Below are positions 33,271-42,190 of a stretch of 64,000 nt of DNA, one piece after another. The stretch covers positions 1 through 64,000 of the forward strand of contig NZ_JASPJX010000013.1 of NCBI RefSeq assembly GCF_030232585.1. The letters are read 5' to 3'. The first letter of the stretch is position 1, and each line of letters opens with the position of its first letter. The notes below the pieces were generated by a model. That model saw only the letters and a list, made by a program, of their open reading frames with translations, searched no databases and was not told where the DNA came from. A program made the translations under genes and the position numbers. The DNA is from Corynebacterium sp. MSK008 (GTDB lineage: Bacteria > Actinomycetota > Actinomycetes > Mycobacteriales > Mycobacteriaceae).

Positions 33271-34527
33271 TTACTCGGAACTTAATGTCACCTCTACCGG
33301 AATCGGCGAGGACTCCCCCTCCCGCTGCACCTGCAACGTCACCGTTTCCCCGAACTCCTTCGAGCGCGTCGCCGCGATCAGGGCATCAGCAGTGTCGATA
33401 GGCCGGTCGTTGAGACGGGTGATCACATCCCCAGGCTTCAACCCGGCCTGCTCGCCGGGGCTGCCCGGCTCCACCCCCGCGACCACGGCACCGCCGCTGA
33501 GACTCTGCATGACGCTGACGCGCACGCCCAGCATCGGCTGGGTGGCCTCGCCCGTTTCAATGAGCTGCTCCGCCACGCGCTTGGCAAAGTTCGACGGGAT
33601 GGCGAAGCCGAGGCCAATGGAGCCGCCCTGGCCGCCCTGCCCCATGCCGCCCGCGGACAGCGACGCGATCGCGGAGTTCATGCCAATGAGATTGCCGCTG
33701 CGGTCCACCAGCGGGCCACCGGAGTTGCCCGGGTTGATCGCCGCGTCGGTTTGGATGCCGTCCATCAGCGAGCTTTCGCCGCCACCCTGGGAGGCGCGCA
33801 CCGGGCGGTTCAGCGCCGAGACGATGCCGCTGGTCACCGTGGCGGACAACCCCAGCGGCGAGCCCACAGCGACGACCTCCTGGCCCACGCGCAGCTCGTC
33901 GGAGTTGCCGAACTGCATCACCGGCAGGTCGTGGACGTCGTCGATCTTCAGCACGCCGACATCGGTGTTGACGTCGGAGGCGACGAACTGCGCGCTGTGG
34001 CGTGAGCCGTCGTTAAGCGTGACCTGCACCTTCGATCCTTGCGTGTCGGCGCCGGCGATGACGTGGTGGTTGGTCAGCACATAACCGTCCGAGGAAATGA
34101 TGGAGCCGGAGCCCTCCGCGCTGCCGCGTGGGGTGACCACCTCGATCGAGACCACCGCCGGCAGCACCGCGGCCGCCACCTGCTCCACGGAACCCTCGGG
34201 TGCTTCGGCCGGGTCCGCGACCGCGGGGTTGCGCAGTTCGCCTTGCGACGATCCACCTTCGGATTTGTCCTGTGACTGCGCCGAAGAACTCTCTGCGGCA
34301 CTCTCCAGAGCACTTTCGGCCCCCTTGTCCGACTGCGCCGAGCCGGCGAGGTAGCCCGCCCCGCCGCCAGCGACGAGGGCGGTCACCAGCGCGACAGTGA
34401 ACGCCGCACCGATCCCCTTGCTGCCATTGCTGCGGCGAATGTGCGCCTGCGGCTGGGGTTGCACCTGGTAAACGCCATTGTTTGCCGGGAAACTCGAGGT
34501 GTCTCCCGGGTAATTCGTTTCACTCAT
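33271..34527 (-). CDS. pepD: HtrA-like membrane serine protease PepD
   Basis: 418 residues. A proline/glutamine-rich cytosolic tail, one membrane helix (about 40-62), a low-complexity Ser/Glu linker (65-95), a trypsin-like domain with TNHHV (His154), NTDVGVLK (Asp189) and NPGNSGGPL (Ser269), then one PDZ domain (about 325-418). It degrades or refolds misfolded proteins outside the membrane. CATAAT (34541-34536) precedes the ATG by 8 bases, so it may be leaderless and have its own promoter. It lies just downstream of mprB, and in mycobacteria pepD is an MprA target. Confidence 0.94.
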   Translation of the reverse strand: MSETNYPGDTSSFPANNGVYQVQPQPQAHIRRSNGSKGIGAAFTVALVTALVAGGGAGYLAGSAQSDKGAESALESAAESSSAQSQDKSEGGSSQGELRNPAVADPAEAPEGSVEQVAAAVLPAVVSIEVVTPRGSAEGSGSIISSDGYVLTNHHVIAGADTQGSKVQVTLNDGSRHSAQFVASDVNTDVGVLKIDDVHDLPVMQFGNSDELRVGQEVVAVGSPLGLSATVTSGIVSALNRPVRASQGGGESSLMDGIQTDAAINPGNSGGPLVDRSGNLIGMNSAIASLSAGGMGQGGQGGSIGLGFAIPSNFAKRVAEQLIETGEATQPMLGVRVSVMQSLSGGAVVAGVEPGSPGEQAGLKPGDVITRLNDRPIDTADALIAATRSKEFGETVTLQVQREGESSPIPVEVTLSSE

Positions 34528-34628
34528 GAGGGGCCATTATGCCCGCTCGTCCTGTGCCTGAACTTGAGGGCATGCACCGCATTTCGTAACAATCCCTGAA
34601 CGATTACTGTGCGCGTTAGCCTGCGGGT

Positions 34629-36107
34629 CTAGCTGTAGCTCTTGCGCGGGATCACGCGCGCCTTGGTCTCTGCGGCGGCGTCTTCCTCCGTGCCGTCCGT
34701 CTCCGGCGGGCGCCCTGGGAACACCGCGCGGAAGCGGGCGCCGCCATCGTCGGACTCCTCCGCCACGATGGTGGCGTTATGGCGGTCGAAGACCTGCTTC
34801 ACAATGGCCAGGCCCAAACCGGACCCCGGCATGGAACGGGACTCCGGCGCGCGGTAGAAGCGTTCGAAGACCTGCTCGCGCTGGTCTGCCGGGATGCCGG
34901 GACCGGAGTCGTCCACAATCAGCACCGCGTTGCGCTTCGCCGCCTTCAGCGACACACGCACCGTGCCGCCCTGCGGCGACCACTTCGCAGCGTTGTCGAT
35001 AAGGTTGATCGGGGCACGGCCCATCGCGAACCGGTCGCCGGTGATCACCCACGGGTCCGCTTCGAATTGGAACGCCAGGTCCGGGCGGCGCCGCCGCACG
35101 CGGTCGAGTGCTTCCTCCAGCACCTCGTCCAGGCGGAAATCCTCGGGCTCGGCGCCCTGGTGCGCCTCGTCGCGCGCCAGGTCGACCAGGTCGCCGATGA
35201 GGATGGACATTTCCTCCATCTGCGCCATCACGTCGCGCTCCAGGTCCTTGCGGTCCTGCTCGGAGATTTGGTCTTGCTGTCCGGAGTTGTACAGCATCAT
35301 CAACAGCTCGATGTTCGTGCGCATCGAGGTCAGCGGGGTTTTCAGCTCGTGTCCGGCATCCGCGACCAGCTGTGCCTGCCGCGTCTTGGAGTCCTCCAGT
35401 GTGGCGATCATCGTGTTCACTGAGGTCGTAATTTCGGCGAACTCGTCGTCGCCCTCGACAGGCAGCTCGGTGAGCTGGTCGGACTCGTTCGCGTCATCGA
35501 TAGCCCTGTGCAACCTGCGCACGGGGCGGAGGCCGACCGCGGAGATCACCGCGCCCGCGATCCAAGCGAGTAGCCCGCCGGTGCCTGCGATAACCAGCGC
35601 TGCGGCGCCCCAACTGCCGGAGACGATGCTCAACACGTCCAACGGCTTTGCGATGGCCACGGTGACACCGGAGGCGCTGCGGCGCACCACCACGCGCTCC
35701 CCCGCCACAGTGCGCTGGGAGAGCATGTCGCCTGAAGACGTCGCCGTGTACGGCCCCGCAACCGGCACCGGGTCGCCGTAGAACACGTTGGAACCAGCGG
35801 GCGCGGCCGAGAGCTTCACCCACGGGCTGGATCGACCGAACTCGGCGAGGGCTTTTTCGAAGCCTTCCTGGTCGTCCGAATCCAGGTCCTTCAGCTGCAG
35901 CGACACGCCGTAGGTGCGGGTGCGCAGGTCGTCGTCCATAACGGTCAGACGAGTCGTTTCTGAAAGCCGGTAGGTAAACAGCGCGGTCAACAAAATGACC
36001 ACGGCGACAATGCCACCAGCGAGGACGGCCAAGCTGTTGCGCAGGGACCGACCGTTGTCGGCCTGCCCCTGCGGTTCAGCTTCGCCTGTGAAGCGCCGCA
36101 AGATCAC
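34629..36107 (-). CDS. mprB: MprB-like sensor histidine kinase
   Basis: 492 residues. Two membrane helices (about 26-46 and 164-193) flank an extracytoplasmic sensor of some 117 residues; a HAMP domain follows, then HisKA with [12 protein letters not shown] (His253), and a HATPase domain ([28 protein letters not shown]). It should phosphorylate the response regulator encoded upstream; the ATG overlaps that gene's stop by 4 bases (ATGA). Position and layout match MprB, the envelope-stress kinase. Confidence 0.92.
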   Translation of the reverse strand: MILRRFTGEAEPQGQADNGRSLRNSLAVLAGGIVAVVILLTALFTYRLSETTRLTVMDDDLRTRTYGVSLQLKDLDSDDQEGFEKALAEFGRSSPWVKLSAAPAGSNVFYGDPVPVAGPYTATSSGDMLSQRTVAGERVVVRRSASGVTVAIAKPLDVLSIVSGSWGAAALVIAGTGGLLAWIAGAVISAVGLRPVRRLHRAIDDANESDQLTELPVEGDDEFAEITTSVNTMIATLEDSKTRQAQLVADAGHELKTPLTSMRTNIELLMMLYNSGQQDQISEQDRKDLERDVMAQMEEMSILIGDLVDLARDEAHQGAEPEDFRLDEVLEEALDRVRRRRPDLAFQFEADPWVITGDRFAMGRAPINLIDNAAKWSPQGGTVRVSLKAAKRNAVLIVDDSGPGIPADQREQVFERFYRAPESRSMPGSGLGLAIVKQVFDRHNATIVAEESDDGGARFRAVFPGRPPETDGTEEDAAAETKARVIPRKSYS

Positions 36108-36802
36108 GGAGCGGTCTCCCGCAGGACGTAGCCGACGCCGCGGACGGTGTGGATCAGGCGTGATTCGCCGCCTGCTTCAGTCTTGCGGCGCAGGTAGCCG
36201 ATGTAGACCTCGAGCGCGTTGCCGGACGTCGGAAAGTCGTATCCCCACACCTCTTCCAGGATGGTCTGGCGGGCCAGCACGTGGCGCGGGTTCTGCAGCA
36301 GCAGGTGCAAAAGCGCGAACTCGGTGCGGGTCAGCGAGATCGCGCGGCCGCCGCGGGTGACGTCGCGGGTGGAGGTGTCCATGACCAGGTCCTCGAACTG
36401 GAGGCGGGTCTGGTCCTTTTCCGCGGCCTTGCGCGCCTCAGAGCGGGTGCGGCGCAGCAGCGAGCCCACGCGCGCCAGCAGCTCCTCCAAGGCGAAAGGC
36501 TTGGGCAGGTAGTCGTCCGCGCCCGCGTCCAAGCCTGCCACGCGGTCGGACACACCGTCGCGAGCCGTGAGCATGAGGATCGGTCCGTCATATCCGGAAG
36601 AGCGTAGCGTGCGGCACACACCCAGTCCGTCGAGCTTGGGCATCATCAGGTCGAGGATGGTCAGGTCCGGCTGCTCAATACGGATCTGGTCGAGCGCGTC
36701 TTCGCCGTCTACGGCGAGTACGACGTCGTATCCGTTGAAGCGCAGCGAGCGTCGGAGCGACTCGCGGACGGCCTGCTCGTCGTCGGCTACGAGAATTTTC
36801 AT
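36104..36802 (-). CDS. mprA: OmpR-family response regulator, MprA-like
   Basis: 232 residues: receiver domain with Asp51 (LTILDLMMP) and Lys near 100, then a winged-helix DNA-binding domain (about 135-228) with [14 protein letters not shown] and a C-terminal RGVGYVLRE. The ATG at 36802 lies 7 bases from a CATAAT-like hexamer in an AT-rich stretch, and no good ribosome binding site is seen, so a leaderless start is possible. The order rpmF-mprA-mprB-pepD is the same as in mycobacteria. Confidence 0.93.
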   Translation of the reverse strand: MKILVADDEQAVRESLRRSLRFNGYDVVLAVDGEDALDQIRIEQPDLTILDLMMPKLDGLGVCRTLRSSGYDGPILMLTARDGVSDRVAGLDAGADDYLPKPFALEELLARVGSLLRRTRSEARKAAEKDQTRLQFEDLVMDTSTRDVTRGGRAISLTRTEFALLHLLLQNPRHVLARQTILEEVWGYDFPTSGNALEVYIGYLRRKTEAGGESRLIHTVRGVGYVLRETAP

Positions 36803-36845
36803 AGGATTATTATGACTTATATTTTCCTCAGAGTTGAATCAAGCT

Positions 36846-36878
36846 GAAAAAACCGGGCCCCACCTGGGGATCCCGGTT
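36846..36878 (-). terminator. Intrinsic terminator after rpmF
   Basis: AACCGGG (36851-36857) pairs with CCCGGTT (36872-36878), and an inner CCCC/GGGG pair tightens the stem. On the minus strand it ends in TTTTTT (36850-36845). It separates rpmE2-rpmF from the mprA promoter. Confidence 0.85.
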
Positions 36879-36910
36879 CCTTCGATGGGCCTCTTGAGAC
36901 CCTTAAAAAC

Positions 36911-37084
36911 TTAGAACTGCTCGACGTCGATCAGACCAGCCTGAGCTGCCTTGATCAGGCGGCGCGGAATGCGCACCTCCTGGCCGTCGATCTTGACGGT
37001 CTGCAGGTCGGCGTTGTCGGCCTTCCACTGGGAACGACGCATGCGCGTGTTCGCGCGGGACTTCTTGAACTTCGGTGTTGCCAT
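36911..37084 (-). CDS. rpmF: 50S ribosomal protein L32
   Basis: 57 residues beginning [21 protein letters not shown]. It contains no cysteine, whereas zinc-binding L32 proteins have a CxxC pair, so this is the zinc-free form. It follows rpmE2 by 21 bases and ends at a strong terminator, so rpmE2-rpmF form a two-gene operon. Confidence 0.93.
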   Translation of the reverse strand: MATPKFKKSRANTRMRRSQWKADNADLQTVKIDGQEVRIPRRLIKAAQAGLIDVEQF

Positions 37085-37105
37085 GACGAGTCTCCTTTAT
37101 CCCCT

Positions 37106-37375
37106 CTAGTTGGCCTTCTTCTTGCGGCGGGCCATGCCGCCGAAACGCTGGTTGAACTTCTCCACGCGACCAGCGGTGTCCATGAGACGCTGTGCGCCGG
37201 TCCAGAACGGGTGGGACTCGGCGGTGACGTCCACGACCACGAGCGGGTACTCGTTGCCGTCTTCCCACTGCTCAGTGCGTGCGGAGGTCAGGGTGGAGCG
37301 CGTCAGGAACTTGTGGCCCGTGTTTGCGTCCTGGAAAATCACCGGGTGGTAATCCGGGTGAATGTCTTTCCTCAT
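37106..37375 (-). CDS. rpmE2: 50S ribosomal protein L31 type B
   Basis: 89 residues; [20 protein letters not shown] is the classical L31B start, and the CxxC zinc motif of type A L31 is absent. The basic tail [13 protein letters not shown] is present. The ATG at 37375 has GAGGGAG 9 bases upstream. In many bacteria this form replaces zinc-binding L31 when zinc is scarce and is controlled by Zur. A TATAAT box and a GAAA-6-TTTC dyad lie upstream (37450-37497). Confidence 0.95.
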   Translation of the reverse strand: MRKDIHPDYHPVIFQDANTGHKFLTRSTLTSARTEQWEDGNEYPLVVVDVTAESHPFWTGAQRLMDTAGRVEKFNQRFGGMARRKKKAN

Positions 37376-37449
37376 TTGATTCGTCTCCCTCAGGATTGAA
37401 CTACGGGTCGGTTCCGCGGAATCCCACGGATCGTGCCCGAGTTGGGTGC

Positions 37450-37497
37450 GAAATGGTCTTTTCATCCGGCGGTCGCCGAACAACCTGCAGGATTATA
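37450..37497 (-). promoter_or_regulatory. rpmE2 promoter with a Zur-box-like dyad
   Basis: On the minus strand a perfect TATAAT (37497-37492) is followed 27 bases later by TGAAAAGACCATTTCG (37464-37449). The dyad is similar in layout to actinobacterial Zur sites (TGAAAA...TTTTCA), though one arm is imperfect. Zur control is inference, supported by the zinc-free nature of the genes. Confidence 0.35.
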
Positions 37498-37502
37498 CTT
37501 GC

Positions 37503-38282
37503 CTAGACGAGATTTTCCGAATCGCGCAGTTGCACATTTCGCCACCACAGCAGCAGCGCTCCGGCCAACGCCTGCGCCAAGCCGAGCACGAGCCATGCAA
37601 GATTGCCCAGCTCAACCGGAAAGACCAAGCTCAACACCGCGAGCATGAGGTGCATTCCGCCATGCGAGCCTGCCGCCCACCAGAAGCTGCCAAAGCAATA
37701 AACCAGCGCGGCGCCGAGGATGGACATCCCGAAAGGCATAGCCAAGTACACGACGTGGTCGAGAGTACTTTGTTGCCCTCCCGAAGAGGTTAAGTGAATC
37801 AATGTGAAGGCGGCGGTTGTCCACACCACGGTCAGCGCTTCGCGGTGGCGCGTGACGTCGAAAAGCCAGCCGCGGAAGAGCAGCTCTTCAGGGATCCCCT
37901 GTAGCAAGTATGCGCGAACGAGGACCCACGCCCCGATTGCGACAACCGGATACTCGCCAGCCTCGGCCGTCTCCGGCATCTCCGGGCCGCGCCCGAGGAT
38001 CGCCCAGAGCACCGCCCAGCCTAGGACCATCGGTACGGCAACCACGACCGTGCCACCAAGCAGCCCCCACCCCCCTTTCCAATTGATGCGGGACCGCTCA
38101 ACGTAGCGCACCCACACAACGACGAACACGACCACCAGTACAGGAGTCAGGCAAAACAAGAGGGTTTCGTCCACATATGGGGCGAGCGGGAGCCGAGCAA
38201 GATTCGCCCCCATGAGCACAGCCGCCGCGATGACGGCGCGGAGCACGAGGCCAAATACATTGACAGGAATTCTTGGATTCAT
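37503..38282 (-). CDS. CPBP-family intramembrane metalloprotease
   Basis: 259 residues, seven or eight hydrophobic segments. The CPBP (CAAX protease and bacteriocin-processing) motifs are present: PEELLFRGWL (Glu132, Glu133, Arg137), FTLIH (159-163) and SHGGMH (206-211). Such enzymes act in prenyl-protein or peptide processing, or as bacteriocin immunity. The ATG at 38282 follows TAAAGT (38296-38291) by 8 bases. It is divergent from a two-component system with a palindrome between them, which suggests common control. Confidence 0.88.
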   Translation of the reverse strand: MNPRIPVNVFGLVLRAVIAAAVLMGANLARLPLAPYVDETLLFCLTPVLVVVFVVVWVRYVERSRINWKGGWGLLGGTVVVAVPMVLGWAVLWAILGRGPEMPETAEAGEYPVVAIGAWVLVRAYLLQGIPEELLFRGWLFDVTRHREALTVVWTTAAFTLIHLTSSGGQQSTLDHVVYLAMPFGMSILGAALVYCFGSFWWAAGSHGGMHLMLAVLSLVFPVELGNLAWLVLGLAQALAGALLLWWRNVQLRDSENLV

Positions 38283-38340
38283 GTTGAGCGACTTTATGGA
38301 GCGTAAAGTGGCCGCAACAGTAGATGCCGTCACCAAAATC

Positions 38341-38374
38341 CATGACCCGAGTCATGGGTGTCAACGGGTAGGTT
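38341..38374. promoter_or_regulatory. Palindromic operator and leaderless promoter of the NarL-type system
   Basis: CATGAC-CCGA-GTCATG is a perfect 6-bp inverted repeat (38341-38356), ending 12 bases before the -10 TAGGTT (38369-38374), so it covers the -35 region. TAGGTT is 7 bases before the kinase ATG at 38382. A response-regulator or repressor site is the likely meaning. On the other side, the CPBP -10 (38296-38291) lies about 45 bp away. Confidence 0.5.
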
Positions 38375-38381
38375 CGGCTCC

Positions 38382-39428
38382 ATGAACCGCGTCCACCTGC
38401 ACTTGATGGACAGCATCCTGGTTTTCGCCATCCTGCTGTACCTCAACTTCGCTCCAACAGCGCTCGCGCGCGAGGGGGTGCTTTTGGCCGTCGCGCTTCT
38501 CACGGTCACGGCCTGGGTGGCCTGGCGAGAAACAGAGCATGGAGCTGCCGCGGTCTGCTTTTCCTTGTGCTCGTTCGTCGTCTTCACCACTGCGAACAAC
38601 CCGATCAGCATCCTAGTCCTGTGGTGTGCGGTGGTGACGGTGCATATGAGCCTTGGTAAGCGGGCAGGGTACGTGTACGCGGGCGCGATTGCGGTAACCG
38701 CTTTCGCCGCACAGGTCACAGCCCAAGCTCCGGCAGGTAAAATCGCTTTCGAAACGCTCGGCAGCGCCGCCGCGGCCGCTGTGGGACTCAACCTCGCCTC
38801 CACGGTCTCTCGACAACGCTGGCACGAGGCCCGTCAGCAAGACATGGCAATGACAAAGGAGCGCGAGAGGATCGCGGCGACGCTTCACGATGCCCTCGGG
38901 CACCGTCTCACCACCATCGGCCTAAGCCTCGACTACGCACTCCGCACCCCCAACGCGGAGAAGCGCAATGACGAGATCGCACGGGCTCGTGCCAACGTGT
39001 CGGAAGCCCTGCACGAAATGCGCGCAACCGTGCGCGCAATGAAGCCTGTAGCTAACCCGGATGAGGATATCGAGTCCACACTGTCTCATTTAGCGGAGTC
39101 TTTCGCGACAACTTCTTTGGACGTCCAGTTCGCTCACACTACGCAGGCCAAGTACTCCACCGAGGAGCGCATGCTCATGCTGCATTTTTGCCAAGAGGCG
39201 TTGACAAATGTGCTGCGCCATTCACACGCAACGAAAGCCCGAATCGTTCTTGATGGCCGAACGCTGGTTGTGACCGACAATGGAATGGGCGCGACCGGGC
39301 CGGAGGCTTTCGGTATCACCTCGCTTCGCGAACGCGCTGCGGGGCTCAAAGGCGAAATCATTACGCTCCCCCACGACGCCATCAACGGCGGGTTTCGCAT
39401 CGAATTGCACCTCAAGGAGAAATCATGA
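38382..39428 (+). CDS. NarL-type sensor histidine kinase
   Basis: 348 residues. About five hydrophobic segments fill the first 140 residues with almost no external domain, followed by HisKA_3 (RERIAATLHDALGHRLTTIG, His169) and a short HATPase domain (GITSLRERAAGLKG near the end). This intramembrane-sensing layout is typical of kinases that respond to membrane-active compounds. The ATG at 38382 is preferred over a GTG at 38358 because of the -10 at 38369-38374. The stop overlaps the regulator start (ATGA). Confidence 0.88.
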   Translation: MNRVHLHLMDSILVFAILLYLNFAPTALAREGVLLAVALLTVTAWVAWRETEHGAAAVCFSLCSFVVFTTANNPISILVLWCAVVTVHMSLGKRAGYVYAGAIAVTAFAAQVTAQAPAGKIAFETLGSAAAAAVGLNLASTVSRQRWHEARQQDMAMTKERERIAATLHDALGHRLTTIGLSLDYALRTPNAEKRNDEIARARANVSEALHEMRATVRAMKPVANPDEDIESTLSHLAESFATTSLDVQFAHTTQAKYSTEERMLMLHFCQEALTNVLRHSHATKARIVLDGRTLVVTDNGMGATGPEAFGITSLRERAAGLKGEIITLPHDAINGGFRIELHLKEKS

Positions 39429-40027
39429 CCACACGCGCGCTGCTTATCGACGACCACGAGATGCTCCTGCGCGGACTCCGACTCATCCTGGAAACCGACG
39501 ACCGGGTTGAGGTTGTCGCTACGACTACCGACGGCGCACAAGCGCTCAAACTGGCCCGGCGCTGGGACGTCGACGTGGTGGTCACGGACGCTGCCATGCC
39601 GGAAACCGACGGTGTCGGGGTCGTAAACGCCTGCCATCCGCACTTCCCTGTGCTCGTCCTCACCACTTTTGACGATGCAAACTTGGTCAAGAAGCTACTC
39701 GACGCTGGGGCCTCCGGCTACATCCTTAAAGATGTTTCCCCGGAAGAATTATCGAGCGCCATTGTCGCCACCGCCCAGGGAGGTCTCGTCCTCGACCCCC
39801 GGATTGCGCGCTACGCTGCAGGTAACCCTCAGCTGACGATTCTGACCCCGGCAGAGCGCTCCGTCGCGGAGCAGGTCGCGCGAGGTATGAACAACCGGGA
39901 AATTGCTAGTGCTCTTTTCCTGGCTGAAGGAACCGTAAAAAACCACGTGTCTGCACTGCTCCGGAAACTCGATGCGCGCGACCGTACGGTACTCGCACTG
40001 CGCCTAGCCAAAGCTTTGGGGCTCTAG
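39425..40027 (+). CDS. LuxR/NarL-family response regulator
   Basis: 200 residues: receiver with Asp55 (VVVTDAAMPE) and conserved Thr/Lys region (VLVLTTFDD, GYILKDVSPEEL), then a GerE-type helix-turn-helix (LTPAERSVAEQVARGMNNREIASALFLAEGTVKNHVSALLRKL region). It overlaps the kinase gene by 4 bases. The probable target is the divergent CPBP gene and its own operon, through the palindrome at 38341-38356. Confidence 0.9.
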   Translation: MTTRALLIDDHEMLLRGLRLILETDDRVEVVATTTDGAQALKLARRWDVDVVVTDAAMPETDGVGVVNACHPHFPVLVLTTFDDANLVKKLLDAGASGYILKDVSPEELSSAIVATAQGGLVLDPRIARYAAGNPQLTILTPAERSVAEQVARGMNNREIASALFLAEGTVKNHVSALLRKLDARDRTVLALRLAKALGL

Positions 40028-40386
40028 ACTGCAGATTCGTACCTCTTGCCCTCCACAATCCGTCCGTCTTAGCCGCATTGATGTCCAACTTGGTGAACCA
40101 TGCTGAAAAACACATGATCGTGCGCTCGCAGCTAGCAGGGGCAGTGTCGCGCCGTAACGGGCTGAGCATCGTCTCCATGTTGCCGGGAAGTCTCGCCGCC
40201 TGAGATTAGGAGTTTCGGCGCTGAACATGTACTGTTTACTCTCGCTGTTGTCGAAGTACACGTATACGCCTGCGTCAACCGATTGCACTTGCGCTGGTCG
40301 CGGACCCTCACTCCGCTTCTCACCTGGCGCTTTACCTCACATAGCGATCGTGTCGTGGGCGGCAAGAAGAGTAAGGAAGCTAACCC
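40028..40386. other. Intergenic stretch upstream of rpmB
   Basis: 359 bp with no convincing frame. It must contain the promoter of the rpmB operon, but no clear -35/-10 pair was identified. A near-perfect palindrome GTACACGTATAC (40256-40267) is the only notable element; it may be an operator. No Zur-like dyad was found by eye. Confidence 0.5.
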
Positions 40387-40623
40387 ATGTCGGCACATTG
40401 CCAGGTCACGGGACGTAAGCCGTCTTTCGGCAAGACCGTCTCGCACTCGCACCGCCGCCACTCGCGCCGTTGGAACCCCAACGTGCAGAAGCGCCGGTTC
40501 TACCTGCCCTCTGAGGGCCGTACCATCACCCTGAACGTCTCCACCAAGGGTCTGAAGATCATCGACCGTGACGGCATCGAGTCCGTCGTCGCCCAGATCC
40601 GCGCACGAGGTGAGAAGATCTAA
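40387..40623 (+). CDS. rpmB: 50S ribosomal protein L28
   Basis: 78 residues. [20 protein letters not shown] at the start and the C-terminal [20 protein letters not shown] are L28. Only one cysteine is present, so the zinc-binding pairs of C+ L28 forms are absent. AAGGAAG lies 7 bases before the ATG. Its stop TAA overlaps the rpmG ATG (TAATG). First gene of rpmB-rpmG-rpsN-rpsR. Confidence 0.96.
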   Translation: MSAHCQVTGRKPSFGKTVSHSHRRHSRRWNPNVQKRRFYLPSEGRTITLNVSTKGLKIIDRDGIESVVAQIRARGEKI

Positions 40624-40787
40624 TGGCACGTAACGATATCCGCCCGATCATCAAGCTCAAGTCCACTGCGGGCACCGGTTTCACCTATGTCACCCGCAAG
40701 AACAAGCGCAACAACCCGGATCGCATCACGCTGAAGAAGTACGACCCGGTTGTTCGCAAGCACGTCGAATTCCGCGAGGAGCGATAA
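40623..40787 (+). CDS. rpmG: 50S ribosomal protein L33
   Basis: 54 residues beginning [20 protein letters not shown], followed by [14 protein letters not shown] and ending HVEFREER. It has no cysteine, so it is the zinc-independent form. It overlaps rpmB by one base and is followed by rpsN after 3 bases. Confidence 0.95.
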   Translation: MARNDIRPIIKLKSTAGTGFTYVTRKNKRNNPDRITLKKYDPVVRKHVEFREER

Positions 40788-40790
40788 TCC

Positions 40791-41096
40791 ATGGCGAAGA
40801 AGTCCAAGATCGCTAAGAACGAGCAGCGTAAAGAGATCGTCGCCCGCTACGCGGAGCGTCGTAACGAGCTCAAGGCCATCATCAAGAACCCGGAGACCTC
40901 CGACGAGGACCGTCTTGACGCCCAGTTCGAGCTCAACCGTCAGCCGCGCGACGCCTCCCCGGTTCGCGTGCGCAACCGTGACTCGCGTGACGGTCGCCCC
41001 CGTGGCTACCTCCGCAAGTTCGGTGTGTCCCGTGTCCGTATGCGCGAGATGGCTCACCGTGGTGAGCTGCCTGGCGTCCGTAAGTCTTCGTGGTAA
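40791..41096 (+). CDS. rpsN: 30S ribosomal protein S14 (zinc-free form)
   Basis: 101 residues, the long S14 form ([20 protein letters not shown] ... [30 protein letters not shown] region). The CxxC pairs of the short zinc-binding S14 are absent. The spacing of 3 bases from rpmG and 15 to rpsR makes it part of the same operon. Confidence 0.96.
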   Translation: MAKKSKIAKNEQRKEIVARYAERRNELKAIIKNPETSDEDRLDAQFELNRQPRDASPVRVRNRDSRDGRPRGYLRKFGVSRVRMREMAHRGELPGVRKSSW

Positions 41097-41111
41097 AGGA
41101 GGACTCACATT

Positions 41112-41360
41112 ATGAAGCGCAACAATTCGCGTAAGCCGCGCATTGAGCAGTCCCGCCGCCCGAAGAAGAACCCGCTGAAGGCGAAGGGCATCGAGTCGGT
41201 CGACTACAAGGATGTTGAGACCCTGCGTCTATTCATCTCCGACCGCCACAAGATCCGCTCCCGCCGCGTCACGGGTCTGACCCCGCAGCAGCAGCGCCAG
41301 GTCGCTACCGCTGTGAAGAACGCGCGCGAGATGGCTCTTCTGCCGTTCACCACCCGCTAA
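41112..41360 (+). CDS. rpsR: 30S ribosomal protein S18
   Basis: 82 residues, including [19 protein letters not shown] and [19 protein letters not shown], the S18 core. The N-terminal cysteines found in zinc-binding actinobacterial S18-1 are absent. AAAGGAGGACTC lies just upstream of the ATG. Last gene of the operon, followed by a strong terminator. Confidence 0.95.
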   Translation: MKRNNSRKPRIEQSRRPKKNPLKAKGIESVDYKDVETLRLFISDRHKIRSRRVTGLTPQQQRQVATAVKNAREMALLPFTTR

Positions 41361-41402
41361 TTAGCCGGTTGACGATGACAGCGTAGAGTCTTCGGCTCTT
41401 TC

Positions 41403-41448
41403 AAGCACCCGCACTCCCCTCCCCGGAGGGTCGAGAGCGGGTGCTTTT
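41403..41448 (+). terminator. Intrinsic terminator after rpsR
   Basis: AAGCACCCGC (41403-41412) pairs perfectly with GCGGGTGCTT (41437-41446), with CTCCCC/GGAGGG-like pairing in the loop, followed by TTCG. It closes the ribosomal-protein operon. Confidence 0.85.
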
Positions 41449-41452
41449 CGTC

Positions 41453-41489
41453 TATAGTTGTCCCGCGCAACCATAAATAGCGAGCTATG
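41453..41489 (+). promoter_or_regulatory. Promoter and candidate operator of the TetR gene
   Basis: TATAGT (41453-41458) is a good -10. Downstream, CATA-A-ATAGC-GA-GCTAT-G (41472-41489) contains a perfect ATAGC/GCTAT dyad, and GTTG/CAAC arms (41457-41471) form another weak one. The position, between -10 and the TetR start, fits autorepression. Confidence 0.45.
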
Positions 41490-41506
41490 ACGGAAGGACG
41501 GAAGGC

Positions 41507-42190
41507 ATGGCGAAACCGGTCGGACGGCCACGCAAGCAAAGCCCCCGCCGCAGAGGCGCCACCGCGCGCGAAGAGATTCTCGACGCCGCCTCCGAGCTGT
41601 TCACCCGCAAAGGTTTCGCCACCACCTCCACCCACGACATCGCGGACGCGGTGGGCATGCGCCAAGCCTCGCTGTACTACCACTTCCCGTCCAAGCGCGA
41701 CATCTTTCTCACGCTGCTGATGGGCACGATCCAGCCGGCGCTGGCACTCGCGTCGGATCTGGCCAAAACCGACGAGTCGGCGGCGGTGAAGCTGTGGGCG
41801 CTCGTGGCCGCCGAGTCGCGCATCCTGCTGTCCTCGAATTGGAACATCGGCAGGCTCTACCAGCTGCCGGTGCTGCTGTCCGAGGAGTTCGCCGAATACC
41901 ACGAGGCGCGCCAGGAGCTGGAGGGCATCTTCCGCACGCTGTCGGCGCAGATCGTGGGCGACGACGACCCGCGCATCGACCTGCCGTTCCACATGACGCT
42001 CGCGGCCATCGAGATGCGCGACAACACAGGCACCGCGCCCTACCCGCTTGTCGACGATGCCCTGCCCGCCCCCGCCGTCACCATCGCCGACGCCGTGCTG
42101 GATGTGCTCCACACGGATCTGCCGGAACGCCGCACCGAGCGCATGCTCGAACTGGTGGACCTGGTCTCCCGCAAGGGCGAAGAGAGCTAG
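41507..42190 (+). CDS. TetR/AcrR-family transcriptional regulator
   Basis: 227 residues. A basic leader (MAKPVGRPRKQSPRRRG) precedes the TetR helix-turn-helix (ILDAASELFTRKGFATTSTHDIADAVGMRQASLYYHF region, about 23-65). The ligand-binding half has no recognisable specificity. GGAAGG is 6 bases before the ATG. Its stop overlaps that of the convergent lipoprotein gene by 4 bases. Targets unknown; autoregulation is suggested by the upstream dyad. Confidence 0.9.
   Translation: MAKPVGRPRKQSPRRRGATAREEILDAASELFTRKGFATTSTHDIADAVGMRQASLYYHFPSKRDIFLTLLMGTIQPALALASDLAKTDESAAVKLWALVAAESRILLSSNWNIGRLYQLPVLLSEEFAEYHEARQELEGIFRTLSAQIVGDDDPRIDLPFHMTLAAIEMRDNTGTAPYPLVDDALPAPAVTIADAVLDVLHTDLPERRTERMLELVDLVSRKGEES

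Noticed and set aside
40227..40418. Small frames upstream of rpmB
   Set aside because: They overlap the rpmB start in another frame and have no start signals.
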